This document shows, piece by piece, positions 9,195 through 17,460 of a stretch of DNA of 64,000 nucleotides (positions are counted from its first letter, which is position 1; each line of letters begins with the position of its first letter). A model generated the notes under the pieces. It had not been told where the DNA came from and searched no databases. It worked only from the letters and a program-made list of their open reading frames with translations. A program made the position numbers and the translations under genes. Source of the stretch: an uncultured Bacteroidales bacterium (GTDB taxonomy: Bacteria; Bacteroidota; Bacteroidia; Bacteroidales; P3); assembly GCA_900317125.1 (NCBI GenBank), contig ONFR01000006.1:1-64000 (forward strand), in the 5' to 3' direction.

Positions 9195-9629
9195 ATGAAC
9201 AAATACACTCTTCTCCTTTTTGCTACACTGGCATGCACCGCCTGCGGGAAAGAAAACAACCCGCCGGCCGACCCGAGTGTGAAAAACATTGTGTTGACAG
9301 TGTCGGGCACAACGTTCGTGGCCACACTGGGCAACACCAAGGCCGCACAGGAATTTGCCGCCATGCTGCCCCTCTCGCTCAATATGCAGGAGCTGAACGG
9401 TAACGAAAAATACTGCAACCTGAGCCAAAAGCTCACCACCGACAGCCAAAAGCCGGGCACCATCCATGCTGGCGACATTATGTTGTATGGACGGGACTGT
9501 ATTGTAGTGTTCTACGAAACGTTTCAAACCAGCTACAGCTACACCCCCATCGGACATATCACCGACCCCGCCCGGCTGAAAGAGACGCTCGGTACAGGAA
9601 ATATAACCATAAAATTCACAGCCCAATGA
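9195..9629 (+). CDS. Cyclophilin-like fold lipoprotein
   Basis: A 144-residue lipoprotein (lipobox TACG near residue 14). The mature part matches the cyclophilin-like family often found in Bacteroidota: a strand with VSGTTFVATLGNT, then AAQEFAAMLPLSLNMQEL, and a late GDIMLYG-DCIVVFYE segment. These proteins have the cyclophilin barrel but usually lack prolyl isomerase residues; role unknown. The ATG at 9195 was chosen because it directly opens the lipoprotein signal. The stop overlaps the start of the acetyltransferase gene by 4 bp (ATGA), so the two are translationally coupled. Confidence 0.85.
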   Translation: MNKYTLLLFATLACTACGKENNPPADPSVKNIVLTVSGTTFVATLGNTKAAQEFAAMLPLSLNMQELNGNEKYCNLSQKLTTDSQKPGTIHAGDIMLYGRDCIVVFYETFQTSYSYTPIGHITDPARLKETLGTGNITIKFTAQ

Positions 9630-10165
9630 CAACAAAACCCACAGGAAAAGACTATGTAGGCAGCGACGACATGTATGCCGAAGTGCAGCGCACCATGCGC
9701 CTGGTTGCCGAAATGAACACCGGATACCACACCGAGGCCGAAGTGCGCCAATACCTGAGTGAAATAACTGTAAGCGAGGTGCCCGACACCGTACGGGTCT
9801 TCACTCCGTTCAACATAAACTATGGCCGCACCACACGATTCGGGAACGACAGTTTTGTGAACTTCGGCTGTACCTTTCTGGCACTGGGCGGCATCACCAT
9901 AGAGGACGGGGTGTTTATAGGTCCCCACTGTGTGCTGGCCACGGAGTATCATCCCGAAAACCCCGCAACCCGCCATTCGCTGCTCACCAAACCCATCGTG
10001 ATAAAGCGCAATGCGTGGCTTGGGGCGGATGTGAAAGTGCTGGCCGGAGTAACCATTGGCGAAAATGCCATAGTGGCCGCCGGCAGTGTGGTGACCAAGG
10101 ACGTGCCGGACAACATGGTGGTGGCCGGCAGCCCCGCTCGCATCGTCAGACCCATCCACGAATAA
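9626..10165 (+). CDS. Sugar O-acetyltransferase, maltose/galactoside acetyltransferase type
   Basis: A 179-residue left-handed beta-helix acyltransferase. Features are the N-terminal mac-like region (TGKDYVGSDDMYAEVQR), the hexapeptide repeats from about residue 70 on (for example GGITIEDGVFIGPHCVLA, and GADVKVLAGVTIGENAIVAAGSVV), and the catalytic His in the segment ATEYHPENPATR. It would transfer acetyl from acetyl-CoA to a sugar hydroxyl in the cytoplasm. Coupled by a 4-bp overlap to the upstream cyclophilin-like lipoprotein gene, a pairing seen in other Bacteroidales. Confidence 0.92.
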   Translation: MTTKPTGKDYVGSDDMYAEVQRTMRLVAEMNTGYHTEAEVRQYLSEITVSEVPDTVRVFTPFNINYGRTTRFGNDSFVNFGCTFLALGGITIEDGVFIGPHCVLATEYHPENPATRHSLLTKPIVIKRNAWLGADVKVLAGVTIGENAIVAAGSVVTKDVPDNMVVAGSPARIVRPIHE

Positions 10166-10322
10166 TGCCCACCCTCGTCTGCCCCAGTTTCGGGCGAACG
10201 GAGCTGTTATTACAGTCCTTTCCATCCCCACCACAGAGGCCAGACTCACAGCATCGGCGGCAAAACAGAATAAGACACAACAACAATAACATCCTTATTT
10301 AAACAAAAAACATAAAAGTAAT

Positions 10323-10979
10323 ATGCTTAAAGCATTATTTATCAACGGAAGTCCCCGAAAGCAATGGAACACGGCGCAACTGCTGCAGAAAGCCCTGGAG
10401 GGAGCACGCGATGGCGGAGCCGAAACCGAGATGGTGCACCTTTACGACCGGGGCATAAACTACAAGGGATGCATGAGCTGTTTTGCCTGCAAGGTGAAAG
10501 GTGGGAGGAAAGGCGTGTGTTTGTTCAAGGACGACCTACAACCCATCATGGAGAAGGCTGTGGAGGCCGATGTGCTGGTGTGCGGCTCGCCTGTGTACTG
10601 CGGCTATCCCACGGCAGGGCTCCGTGCTTTTATGGAGCGGTTGATATTCCCGGGAGTGAACTATGCCGACTTCCGACACCCCGTGGTGCTGAAACCCAAA
10701 CACTCCGCCACCATTTTCACCATGAACTGTCCCAACGAAGCCGTCTACCAGGCCAACGCCTACGACATACTGATGGACACCAACGCAAAACAGCTGGGCA
10801 TGTTCGGCCCGACGAAAATCATGTACTCGTTCGACACGTTGCAATTCAACGATTATAGCCGATATGACGCCGAAGGAATTAACGGCGACCACAAAAAGCA
10901 ATGGCACGACACCCATTTTGCCGACGACCTGAACCAAGCGTACAACTTGGGCAAACGGCTGGTGGAAGAGTGCCGGTAG
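10323..10979 (+). CDS. Flavodoxin family / NADPH-dependent FMN reductase-like protein
   Basis: A 218-residue cytoplasmic protein. The N-terminal FMN loop is NGSPRKQWNTAQLL; residues about 51-67 carry the GCMSCFACKVKGG-KGVC cysteine pattern found in iron-sulfur flavoprotein-like reductases, followed by VCGSPVYCGYPTAGLRAFMERL. Members bind FMN and catalyse NAD(P)H-dependent reductions or act as electron carriers; some of the cysteines may bind Fe-S, though the spacing is not proof. Stands in a run with another such gene and an acyl-ACP thioesterase in the same direction. Confidence 0.88.
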   Translation: MLKALFINGSPRKQWNTAQLLQKALEGARDGGAETEMVHLYDRGINYKGCMSCFACKVKGGRKGVCLFKDDLQPIMEKAVEADVLVCGSPVYCGYPTAGLRAFMERLIFPGVNYADFRHPVVLKPKHSATIFTMNCPNEAVYQANAYDILMDTNAKQLGMFGPTKIMYSFDTLQFNDYSRYDAEGINGDHKKQWHDTHFADDLNQAYNLGKRLVEECR

Positions 10980-11009
10980 GGACTTTAGCTAAAACACAAC
11001 CTGCAGAAA

Positions 11010-11053
11010 CCGTCAGCCTGTGCGGAGCCATAGGCGGCAGGGCAGGCTGACGG
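11010..11053 (+). terminator. Hairpin after the first FMN reductase gene
   Basis: CCGTCAGCCTG at 11010-11020 pairs perfectly with CAGGCTGACGG at 11043-11053, 31 bp after the stop codon. It lacks a T-tract, so it may be an mRNA end stabiliser rather than an intrinsic terminator. Confidence 0.5.
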
Positions 11054-11167
11054 AAATTGGGCGGTGCGCGTCAAAAAAACATCAACAACTCATTTTGCGA
11101 TTCCGTCATATTTATCAAGAACTTGGACTGAACAGAACAGATAACGGCAAAAAGAGAAAAAACAGAG

Positions 11168-11199
11168 GCAGGACCGCACAATAAAAAGGGCGGTCCTGC
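11168..11199 (+). terminator. Hairpin just upstream of the second FMN reductase gene
   Basis: GCAGGACCGC at 11168-11177 pairs with GCGGTCCTGC at 11190-11199, followed by GTTTAAATAA. It ends 26 bp before the next ATG. It could be a terminator of read-through transcripts or a leader structure of the next gene. Confidence 0.5.
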
Positions 11200-11225
11200 G
11201 TTTAAATAATAAAGAGACAACCAAT

Positions 11226-11843
11226 ATGAACGTACTATTGATAAATGGTAGCCCCAATGCCAAAGGCTGCACATTCACCGCCTTGAACGAGATGGCCGCC
11301 ACACTGCAGAAAGAGGGATTCGACACCGAAATAATACACGTGGGCAACCGCGATATAAGAGGCTGCATAGCCTGTGGGCGCTGTTCGGAAACGGGGCACT
11401 GTGTGTTTAACGACCTGGTGAATGAAGTGGCACCCAAACTGGAAGCCGCAGACGGGTTGGTGGTTGGGTCACCGGTATACTATGCTTCGGCAAACGGGAC
11501 ATTGACCAATTTCCTTGACCGTCTGTTTTTCAGTACTCCTTTCAGCAAACGGATGAAAGTGGGCGCTGCCGTCTGCTCCGCCCGACGGGGAGGCACAACA
11601 GCCACCTTCGACCAACTGAACAAATACTTCACCATTTCGGAGATGCCTGTTGCCAGTGGAAGATACTGGAACATGGTGCACGGGAATGACGCCGAACAGG
11701 TGATGGAAGATGCCGAAGGGCTGCAGAACGTGCGCATCGTGGCCCACAACATGGCATTCCTGATGCGAGCCATAGCCGCAGAGCGAGACCGCAACGGCCT
11801 GCCGGAACAAGAGGAGAAGGTGTATACCAATTTCATACGCTAA
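11226..11843 (+). CDS. Flavodoxin family / NADPH-dependent FMN reductase-like protein
   Basis: A 205-residue protein, paralogous to the gene at 10323. It has INGSPNAKGCTFTALNEM as FMN loop, then RGCIACGRCSETGHC as a Cys cluster (C-x2-C-x2-C-x5-C) and VVGSPVYYASANGTLTNFLDR. This is the usual pattern of the Bacteroidales flavodoxin-family NAD(P)H reductases. An acyl-ACP thioesterase gene follows after 28 bp, so the two probably share a transcript. Confidence 0.9.
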   Translation: MNVLLINGSPNAKGCTFTALNEMAATLQKEGFDTEIIHVGNRDIRGCIACGRCSETGHCVFNDLVNEVAPKLEAADGLVVGSPVYYASANGTLTNFLDRLFFSTPFSKRMKVGAAVCSARRGGTTATFDQLNKYFTISEMPVASGRYWNMVHGNDAEQVMEDAEGLQNVRIVAHNMAFLMRAIAAERDRNGLPEQEEKVYTNFIR

Positions 11844-11871
11844 AACACGCACAAAACATAATCCCAGCCAC

Positions 11872-12582
11872 ATGTACAGTCTACAATATAAAGTTACCAC
11901 CAGCACATGCGACAGCGAAGGACGATTGAAACTGTATTCCGCGCTGCAGATGATGCAGGACTGTTCGGAGATGTGGATAGACAGCCAACCGGAAGTGCGC
12001 GAGTATTTTGAGCGCGAGAATATGGCTCAACTGCTTGCCTCACGACAAGTGGAGATAGTGCGTGTGCCTGCCTACAAAGAGAAACTTACCGTCACCACCT
12101 CGGTATATGACATGAAACCCATGTTTGGATTCCGCAACACCTTCATATACGATGAGCGGGGAAATCCCTGCTACCGCACATGGAGCATGGGGGCATTTGT
12201 CGACAAGAGTACCGGAAAACTGAAAAGGGTGGACGACAGCGTTGCCGCCACGCTGAAGATAGAACCCCAACTGCCCATGAACTACAAGGACCGCCGCATT
12301 GCGGTTCCTGCCGACGAGGGGACAGTTTGCACCCCTGTGCGGGTGATGCGGGCCGACATAGACTACAACTGCCACGTGAACAATGCCAACTATATCCGCA
12401 TAGCTATGGAACTGATACCCGAAGGGGCGGAAATCAAAGGGTTGAGGGTGGAATACCGGGTGGCGGCCAAATTGGGCAACATACTGTCCCCCACCCTCCA
12501 TGTTATCGGAAACGGATACATAGTGACACTGGCTGTAGGCAAAGAGATATGTGCCATTGTGGAATTCGAATGCACCCATTAG
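11872..12582 (+). CDS. Acyl-ACP thioesterase (FatA/FatB type)
   Basis: A 236-residue double hotdog protein. The first hotdog begins at the N-terminus (YKVTTSTCDSEGRLKLYSALQMMQDCSE) and the second near residue 150 with the typical DIDYNCHVNNANYIRI motif, where D, N and H fall in the active-site helix of acyl-ACP thioesterases. It releases free fatty acids from acyl-ACP in the cytoplasm, setting acyl chain length and turnover. Length agrees with bacterial members (about 240-250). Located behind an FMN reductase gene. Confidence 0.92.
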   Translation: MYSLQYKVTTSTCDSEGRLKLYSALQMMQDCSEMWIDSQPEVREYFERENMAQLLASRQVEIVRVPAYKEKLTVTTSVYDMKPMFGFRNTFIYDERGNPCYRTWSMGAFVDKSTGKLKRVDDSVAATLKIEPQLPMNYKDRRIAVPADEGTVCTPVRVMRADIDYNCHVNNANYIRIAMELIPEGAEIKGLRVEYRVAAKLGNILSPTLHVIGNGYIVTLAVGKEICAIVEFECTH

Positions 12583-12676
12583 GACACTGCATTACCGATG
12601 CAGAATAAAAGCAAACGACCTATAAAACGCATCGAGTTCCCTATCTTGCTGACAACAGGAAACAACACATAGAAAA

Positions 12677-13489
12677 ATGACAGACCACAGACAAGAAATA
12701 ATCATCACCGACACCCTCGCCGATACAGCCACGCTGCAGCAGCAAGGTTATATCACCCACGCATTGTGCCGACAGGGTGGCGGTTCTTTCTGTCTTGGCA
12801 ACCATCAACACACATTCACCGCGGGCGATTGCCTCATCATACCCCAACAGAGCCTCCAACTGAATCATCTGAAAGAGAGTGCAGACATGGTGTTGGATGT
12901 AATCTATGTGTTACAGGAGTTTATTACCGTTGCCACCCCACAGAGCAACCATGGCATACGGGGACACCTGGCATTGTTCGAACAGCCAGTGATGCATTTG
13001 AACCAGCAGCAACAGGAGGTATGCCGCATAAACTTTGAATATATCCGTCACCGACTTAACCACCCACAACACCACTTCCACCGCGACGCCATGCTCAACG
13101 CCATCCAGTGCATGATAATAGACTTTTTTGACTTCCATGTAGAGCTATATGGCGATATACCCATCAGCAATCAGCAGGCCTCACTTATGGGACGGTTTCT
13201 CTCGATGCTGGACCGTGGCGACTACCGCCAGCACAGGCAAGTGACACACTATGCCTCGGAGCTTTGCGTTACGCCAAAATACCTGAGCGAAGTATGCCAC
13301 AAAGTGAGCGGACAGTCGGCCATTTACTGGATAACACGATATACAGCACTCGACATCAGCCGACTGCTGCGACAAAGAGAGCTCTCACTAGAGCATATCA
13401 GCGACCTTTTCGGGTTCTCGTCGCTAAGCTTTTTTGTGCGCTATGTGCAGAAGAACCTGGGAGCACCACCAAGCGACTTCAGGGAGTAG
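12677..13489 (+). CDS. AraC family transcriptional regulator
   Basis: A 270-residue regulator with an N-terminal cupin-like sensor (residues about 20-120, including GGGSFCLGNHQHTFTAGDCLII) and a C-terminal pair of helix-turn-helix motifs (from about residue 180; VTHYASELCVTPKYLSEVCHKVSG and SLEHISDLFGFSSLSFFVRYVQKNLG-PPSDFR). It binds DNA as an AraC/XylS activator or repressor. In Bacteroidales such regulators often stand beside aldo/keto reductase and flavodoxin genes; here a broken aldo/keto reductase follows 390 bp downstream. The duplicated leader at 17302 and 20528 could be among its targets, which is speculation. Confidence 0.93.
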   Translation: MTDHRQEIIITDTLADTATLQQQGYITHALCRQGGGSFCLGNHQHTFTAGDCLIIPQQSLQLNHLKESADMVLDVIYVLQEFITVATPQSNHGIRGHLALFEQPVMHLNQQQQEVCRINFEYIRHRLNHPQHHFHRDAMLNAIQCMIIDFFDFHVELYGDIPISNQQASLMGRFLSMLDRGDYRQHRQVTHYASELCVTPKYLSEVCHKVSGQSAIYWITRYTALDISRLLRQRELSLEHISDLFGFSSLSFFVRYVQKNLGAPPSDFRE

Positions 13490-13877
13490 TGCCCCCAAGT
13501 CCACTATCGGGCCATCAGCCACACCAACAACCGCAAAATCTATCATTTTTACCGCAATATTCATAACATCCATTTGGCAAAATGGATGTAATTTTGCATT
13601 TTGGGAGTAATCAACAGAGACTCTTATAACAGGATGAAAAATAAAGAAGTAACCTTATAGGCATGTGCGGACTCGATTGGCATGGCCGTTATCTGGAGAG
13701 TGTCGGTAGGAAGGCAAATAGTACTGGCCGATTATTCGGAAGAGAATGCCCGCACAGCGGCCCACAGCCAGGAAGAACCGACATCCCGATAGACGGCGGA
13801 ACCTCAACCAGCCACTGGTATGGAAGCCATCAATACTTGAAAGTGACACATTGACAATGCATCAAAACAAAAATACT
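13490..13877. other. Intergenic region with one probable -7 element
   Basis: Spacer between the AraC regulator and the aldo/keto reductase pseudogene. TAATTTTG at 13589-13596 resembles a -7 box, without a TTTG at the right distance. The rest shows no convincing coding pattern; frames open through 13746-13877 on the plus strand read as low-quality Pro/Arg-rich peptide and were not called. Confidence 0.5.
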
Positions 13878-14692
13878 ATGGAGACAATAAAACTTATAAA
13901 CGGAGTAGAAATGCCCCTGTTGGGGTATGGTGTTTTTCAGGTACCACCGGCCGAGGCCGAACGCTGTGTGAGCGATGCCCTGCAGGTGGGCTATCGCCTT
14001 ATTGACACCGCTCAAGCATACTTCAATGAAGAGGGCGTAGGCAATGCCATTAGCAAAAGCGGGATAGACCGCAAAGACCTCTTTATAGTAACCAAAGTGT
14101 GGATCAGCAACAATGGCGAGGCACGTGCCGCTACCAGTATAGACGAGAGCCTGCGCAAGTTGCAGACGGATTACATCGACCTGCTACTCATCCATCAGGC
14201 ATACGGTGACGTGTTTGGAACGTGGCGGGCGATGGAGAAAGCCTATCACGACGGCAAAGTGCGCGTCATCGGAGTGAGCAACTTCCAGTCAGGCCGCTTC
14301 TTCGACTTCGCCCACTATGTGGACGTAAAGCCGATGGTGAACCAGCTGCAATGCAACACCCTCATACAGCAGACAGCCATCGAGCCGATAGGGGACCGCT
14401 TGGCGGACAAGGGGTCGAAGGCATCGTGAAGAGTGAAGATCTTGCCGCCATAGGTGCCAAGTACGGCAAAAGTGCCGCTCAGGTAGCCCTACGGTGGCTG
14501 ACCCAGCGAGGTGTTGTGGCCATCCCCAAGTCCAGCCACAAGGAACGAATGGCTCAGAATTTCGACATTTTCGACTTCACATTGACGGATGACGATATGA
14601 AAAGTATTGCCAAATTAAACCAACACGACTCGGGCACCATCAATTTCGGCGACCCACAGTTTGTGAGATATTTGATTGAAAATTACGGATAA
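13878..14692 (+). pseudogene. Aldo/keto reductase, broken by an internal deletion
   Basis: The first part, from ATG 13878 to a stop at 14427-14429, encodes a normal aldo/keto reductase N-terminus: NGVEMPLLGYGVFQVP, then the catalytic DTAQAYFNE (Asp and Tyr), TKVWISN with the catalytic Lys, and LIHQAYGD with the His. After QQTAIEP near 14390 the frame is lost. The rest of the enzyme (GPLGGQGVEGIV ... AAQVALRWLTQRGVVAIPKSS ...) continues in another frame to 14692. About 12 residues expected between the two parts are missing. The frame change equals a net loss of 1 modulo 3 bases, fitting a deletion of about 37 bp. The product would lack the cofactor-binding C-terminal third. Assembly error is possible but a 37-bp loss is not a typical one. 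Confidence 0.88.
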
Positions 14693-14717
14693 AAACATTA
14701 ACCCAATACTATTTACA

Positions 14718-15710
14718 ATGAAAAGAATCGCATTATTCGCCGCTGCGGCACTGCTGCTGGTCGGCTGCAAACAGAAACAGGAAACTCCCGAACCCGTACA
14801 GGAACCACAAGGGTCGGTGGTGTACATGACCAAGGAAATCAGCCCCGAGGCGCTGATTAACGTCTACAAGGCACTCGGTGTGCCGGCAGAGGGCCGTGTG
14901 GCCGTGAAAATCTCTACCGGCGAGGCCGGCAACAACAACCACCTGAAGGCCGACCTCATCGGACCGCTGGTGCAGCTGGTGAACGGCAAAATCGTGGAGT
15001 GCAACACCGCCTACGCGGGCAAGCGCATGAACACTAAAGACCACCTGAAGGTCATCGAGGAGCACGGCTTCAACACCATCGGCGGGGTGGACATCATGGA
15101 TGCCGACGGCGAAATCAAAATCCCCGTGCGCGACACCACCTACATGCACTACAACATCGTGGGCAAGAACCTGCAGAACTACGACTTCATGATTAACCTC
15201 GCCCACTTCAAGGGTCACCAGATGGGTGGCTTCGGTGGCGTGCTGAAGAACGCTAGCATCGGTGTCGCTTCGCGCAACGGCAAGACCTACATCCACACCA
15301 ACGGCCAGAGCGAGGACTACACCCACCTCTGGGACTACATCCAGCCGGAGAACCAAGACAAATTCCTCGAGTGCATGGCCACTGCTTCCGCTGCAGTGCA
15401 CGACTATTTCAAGGGTAAGGTTATCTACATTGCAGTGATGAACAACATGAGCATCGACTGCGACTGTAACGGCAATCCTACCCCTGTGGCACTTAAAGAC
15501 ATGGGCATCCTCGCCAGCACCGACCCCGTGGCCCTCGACCAAGCCTGCATCGACCTCGTCCTCAGTCAGGAGCAGACGGCCGACAACGATGTAGCCTCCA
15601 TGAAAGGGCGCATCGAGAGCCGTCACGGCATCCACACCGTCGAGCACGCCGAGAAGATCGGCCTCGGCAGCCGCAAATACAAGCTAGTCTCCATCGACGG
15701 GAAGGAGTAA
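14718..15710 (+). CDS. DUF362 domain lipoprotein
   Basis: A 330-residue protein. The ATG at 14718 opens a lipoprotein signal with lipobox LVGC near residue 16. The mature part is a DUF362 domain: VAVKISTGEAGNNNHLKADLI, then CNTAYAGKRMNTKDHLKVI, and NLAHFKGHQMGGFGGVLKNASIG, ending DPVALDQACIDLVL. DUF362 proteins are often predicted Fe-S or metal proteins and some carry extra ferredoxin domains, which this one lacks. Function unknown. It begins 25 bp after the broken aldo/keto reductase gene and is closed by a terminator at 15754. Confidence 0.9.
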   Translation: MKRIALFAAAALLLVGCKQKQETPEPVQEPQGSVVYMTKEISPEALINVYKALGVPAEGRVAVKISTGEAGNNNHLKADLIGPLVQLVNGKIVECNTAYAGKRMNTKDHLKVIEEHGFNTIGGVDIMDADGEIKIPVRDTTYMHYNIVGKNLQNYDFMINLAHFKGHQMGGFGGVLKNASIGVASRNGKTYIHTNGQSEDYTHLWDYIQPENQDKFLECMATASAAVHDYFKGKVIYIAVMNNMSIDCDCNGNPTPVALKDMGILASTDPVALDQACIDLVLSQEQTADNDVASMKGRIESRHGIHTVEHAEKIGLGSRKYKLVSIDGKE

Positions 15711-15753
15711 ACCTCTAAGGTAGGTTCAATATATCCCTTCCGTAGCAGATAAG

Positions 15754-15795
15754 CCATCCGCCTTGGGAGCCACACCTCCCTGGCGGATGGTTCTT
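15754..15795 (+). terminator. Rho-independent terminator after the DUF362 gene
   Basis: CCATCCGCC at 15754-15762 pairs with GGCGGATGG at 15782-15790, with a smaller inner pairing (GGGAG/CTCCC), followed by TTCTTTAT. Confidence 0.85.
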
Positions 15796-15887
15796 TATGT
15801 TGCACGATTTGTTCCCGGCTGGCACAATATTTTCGGGGAGTTGGCGTTAGATAAGAAAATCAGTTTTTTCAAAATTTAGGAGGAGAT

Positions 15888-17138
15888 ATGAGTATCGAAT
15901 CAGTAATTGGCATTATTGCGGGATTAATCGCTATTGGCGGTGCGGTAATATCACTTTACAAAAAGCTAAAGAAACGTCCTTTAACAGATCTGATGAATCA
16001 ACTTGTTGACAAGAAACTATCCTGCAAACAGCATAGGACGATTCTTCGTAAGATGAGCATACAACTGGGTGGAAAAATAAAGAATGAATACATACACAAG
16101 TTCGTATTGAACGACAGAGGTAAGGAAACCGTTTTTATGGATATTTGCGAGAGCAACGAAATAGAACCCACTGAAGAGATTTGCAAGAAGTTCATGAATG
16201 CGGATATGAAAAAGTTTAGAGCTGACTACAACAGCAGAAGGAACAATGCTACTACATCTGTTCAATCAGAAAAATCACCGTCTTTCCCTTCTTCTTTGGA
16301 TAATGAAGGGCAAACCGTCTATATGTCGGAGTTGCTGATGAGCAGGTACCCTGAAACCTGCAAGAACCTAATCAAGATTCTTGAAAAGCACCATATAAAC
16401 TACTTCTTCATTAAAGGTACAAAGGACATATGGTGTCGTGATTATATGCCTGTACAAACCGAATCGGGCAAACTCATTCAGTTCTCCTACAACCCAAGCT
16501 ATCTGAAAGGCAAAAAGGAGTGGGAAGAGTCACGTTCTAATGTGAAAGATATATGCAAGCAGAACAATATTACTGCAACATTCTCGAACATAAATTTGGA
16601 TGGAGGGAATGTACTTGTCTGCGATGGTAGGGCGATAATATCAGACAGACTTTATTCGGAAAATCCAGATAAGACGAGAGATGAATTGAGGAAAGAACTG
16701 GCCATATTGTTGGAATGCGAGATTATTGTAATTCCATCGCTAAATAAAACTGTAGATTTTACAGGTCACGCTGATGGAATGGTTAGGTTTGTGGATAGAA
16801 ATACCGTTCTTGGGATAAAATATGACGACAAGTATAAAAAAGATTGGTGGAAAAACACTCAAAAGGTGTTGGATAAATACAACATAAGTTTTATTGAAGT
16901 CCCATTCTTTGAAGATGAAACAGATAGAGAACACCCTGAGAGCGCAATTGGCGTTTATGTGAATTATTTAGAGGTTAATGATTTGATAGTAGTGCCTGTA
17001 TTTGGAAGAGCGGAAGATGCACAAGCAATTGAAATAATCCAAAAAGCATTCCCTAACAAGCAAATCGAAACAATCAATTACAATGATGTGGCAAAAGAAG
17101 GCGGCTTGTTGAATTGCACAACATGGGTCGTAAAATAA
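15888..17138 (+). CDS. Membrane-anchored agmatine/peptidylarginine-deiminase-like protein
   Basis: A 416-residue protein. Residues 5-23 form one hydrophobic helix followed by KKLKKR, i.e. an N-terminal anchor with the rest in the cytoplasm by the positive-inside rule. Residues about 32-115 are a small helical domain I cannot assign. Residues about 140-416 are a PAD_porph/agmatine deiminase fold: W182-x-R184-D185, G239-G240-N241, H294-x-D296 and the nucleophile C410. The residue before C410 is Asn, where most family members have His. Reaction would be hydrolysis of a guanidino group. Immediately upstream is a strong AGGAGG ribosome binding site (about 15878-15883), rare in this phylum, and the gene is AT-richer than its neighbours, suggesting acquisition. 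Strong hairpins lie on both sides. Fold is sure; substrate unknown. Confidence 0.8.
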   Translation: MSIESVIGIIAGLIAIGGAVISLYKKLKKRPLTDLMNQLVDKKLSCKQHRTILRKMSIQLGGKIKNEYIHKFVLNDRGKETVFMDICESNEIEPTEEICKKFMNADMKKFRADYNSRRNNATTSVQSEKSPSFPSSLDNEGQTVYMSELLMSRYPETCKNLIKILEKHHINYFFIKGTKDIWCRDYMPVQTESGKLIQFSYNPSYLKGKKEWEESRSNVKDICKQNNITATFSNINLDGGNVLVCDGRAIISDRLYSENPDKTRDELRKELAILLECEIIVIPSLNKTVDFTGHADGMVRFVDRNTVLGIKYDDKYKKDWWKNTQKVLDKYNISFIEVPFFEDETDREHPESAIGVYVNYLEVNDLIVVPVFGRAEDAQAIEIIQKAFPNKQIETINYNDVAKEGGLLNCTTWVVK

Positions 17139-17250
17139 TCACAAAACGACTAGAATGAATCATTACAACGCCAATTGCATTTGAAAACAACTGAAAAGAG
17201 TGTTTTCGGGGCCTTTCAAACTTGAAACACGTAAGATTGAATATAATGTT

Positions 17251-17278
17251 AGCGGCCCCGCCATCCGGCGGGGCCGCT
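17251..17278 (+). terminator. Strong GC hairpin after the deiminase-like gene
   Basis: AGCGGCCCCGCC (17251-17262) and GGCGGGGCCGCT (17267-17278) form a perfect 12-bp stem with a 4-nt loop, followed by CCCACCATTTTG. Likely terminator. Confidence 0.75.
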
Positions 17279-17301
17279 CCCACCATTTTGTAGATGGTAA
17301 A

Positions 17302-17460
17302 TTGTGAAAGAAATAGCGTAAAATGTGAAAGTGCAGTATGGGGGATTATTCGTAATTTTGCAGTCGGAAACAGGCGAGGGTGAATATGTGTAATATATTT
17401 AACCATCAACGATTTACAAGAATAATAACCCAAACAGACCCATCGATATGAACGCAAAAC
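17302..17460 (+). repeat. Duplicated promoter/leader, copy 1
   Basis: About 159 bp that reappear at 20528-20686. The start codon lies exactly 146 bp after the repeat start in both copies. Shared blocks include GCGTAAAATGTGAAA, TTTGCAGTCGGAAAC, GAGGGTGAAT and CATCAACGATTTACAAGAAT, and similarity runs into the first codons. This copy drives the carboxymuconolactone decarboxylase-like gene. Confidence 0.9.
17353..17360 (+). promoter_or_regulatory. -7 element in leader copy 1
   Basis: TAATTTTG then CAGTCGG; at the same place in copy 2 the element reads TATCTTTG. No good -33 TTTG in either copy, which is consistent with activator dependence, though this is inference. Confidence 0.6.

Noticed and set aside
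8965-9198. Calling the repeat frame ahead of the cyclophilin-like gene as a protein-coding gene
   Set aside because: Only periodicity supports it; no signal, no family and poor initiation context. Kept as a repeat and a finding.
16017-16265. Minus-strand frames within the deiminase-like gene
   Set aside because: Short shadows; the plus-strand gene has catalytic residues and a strong ribosome binding site.
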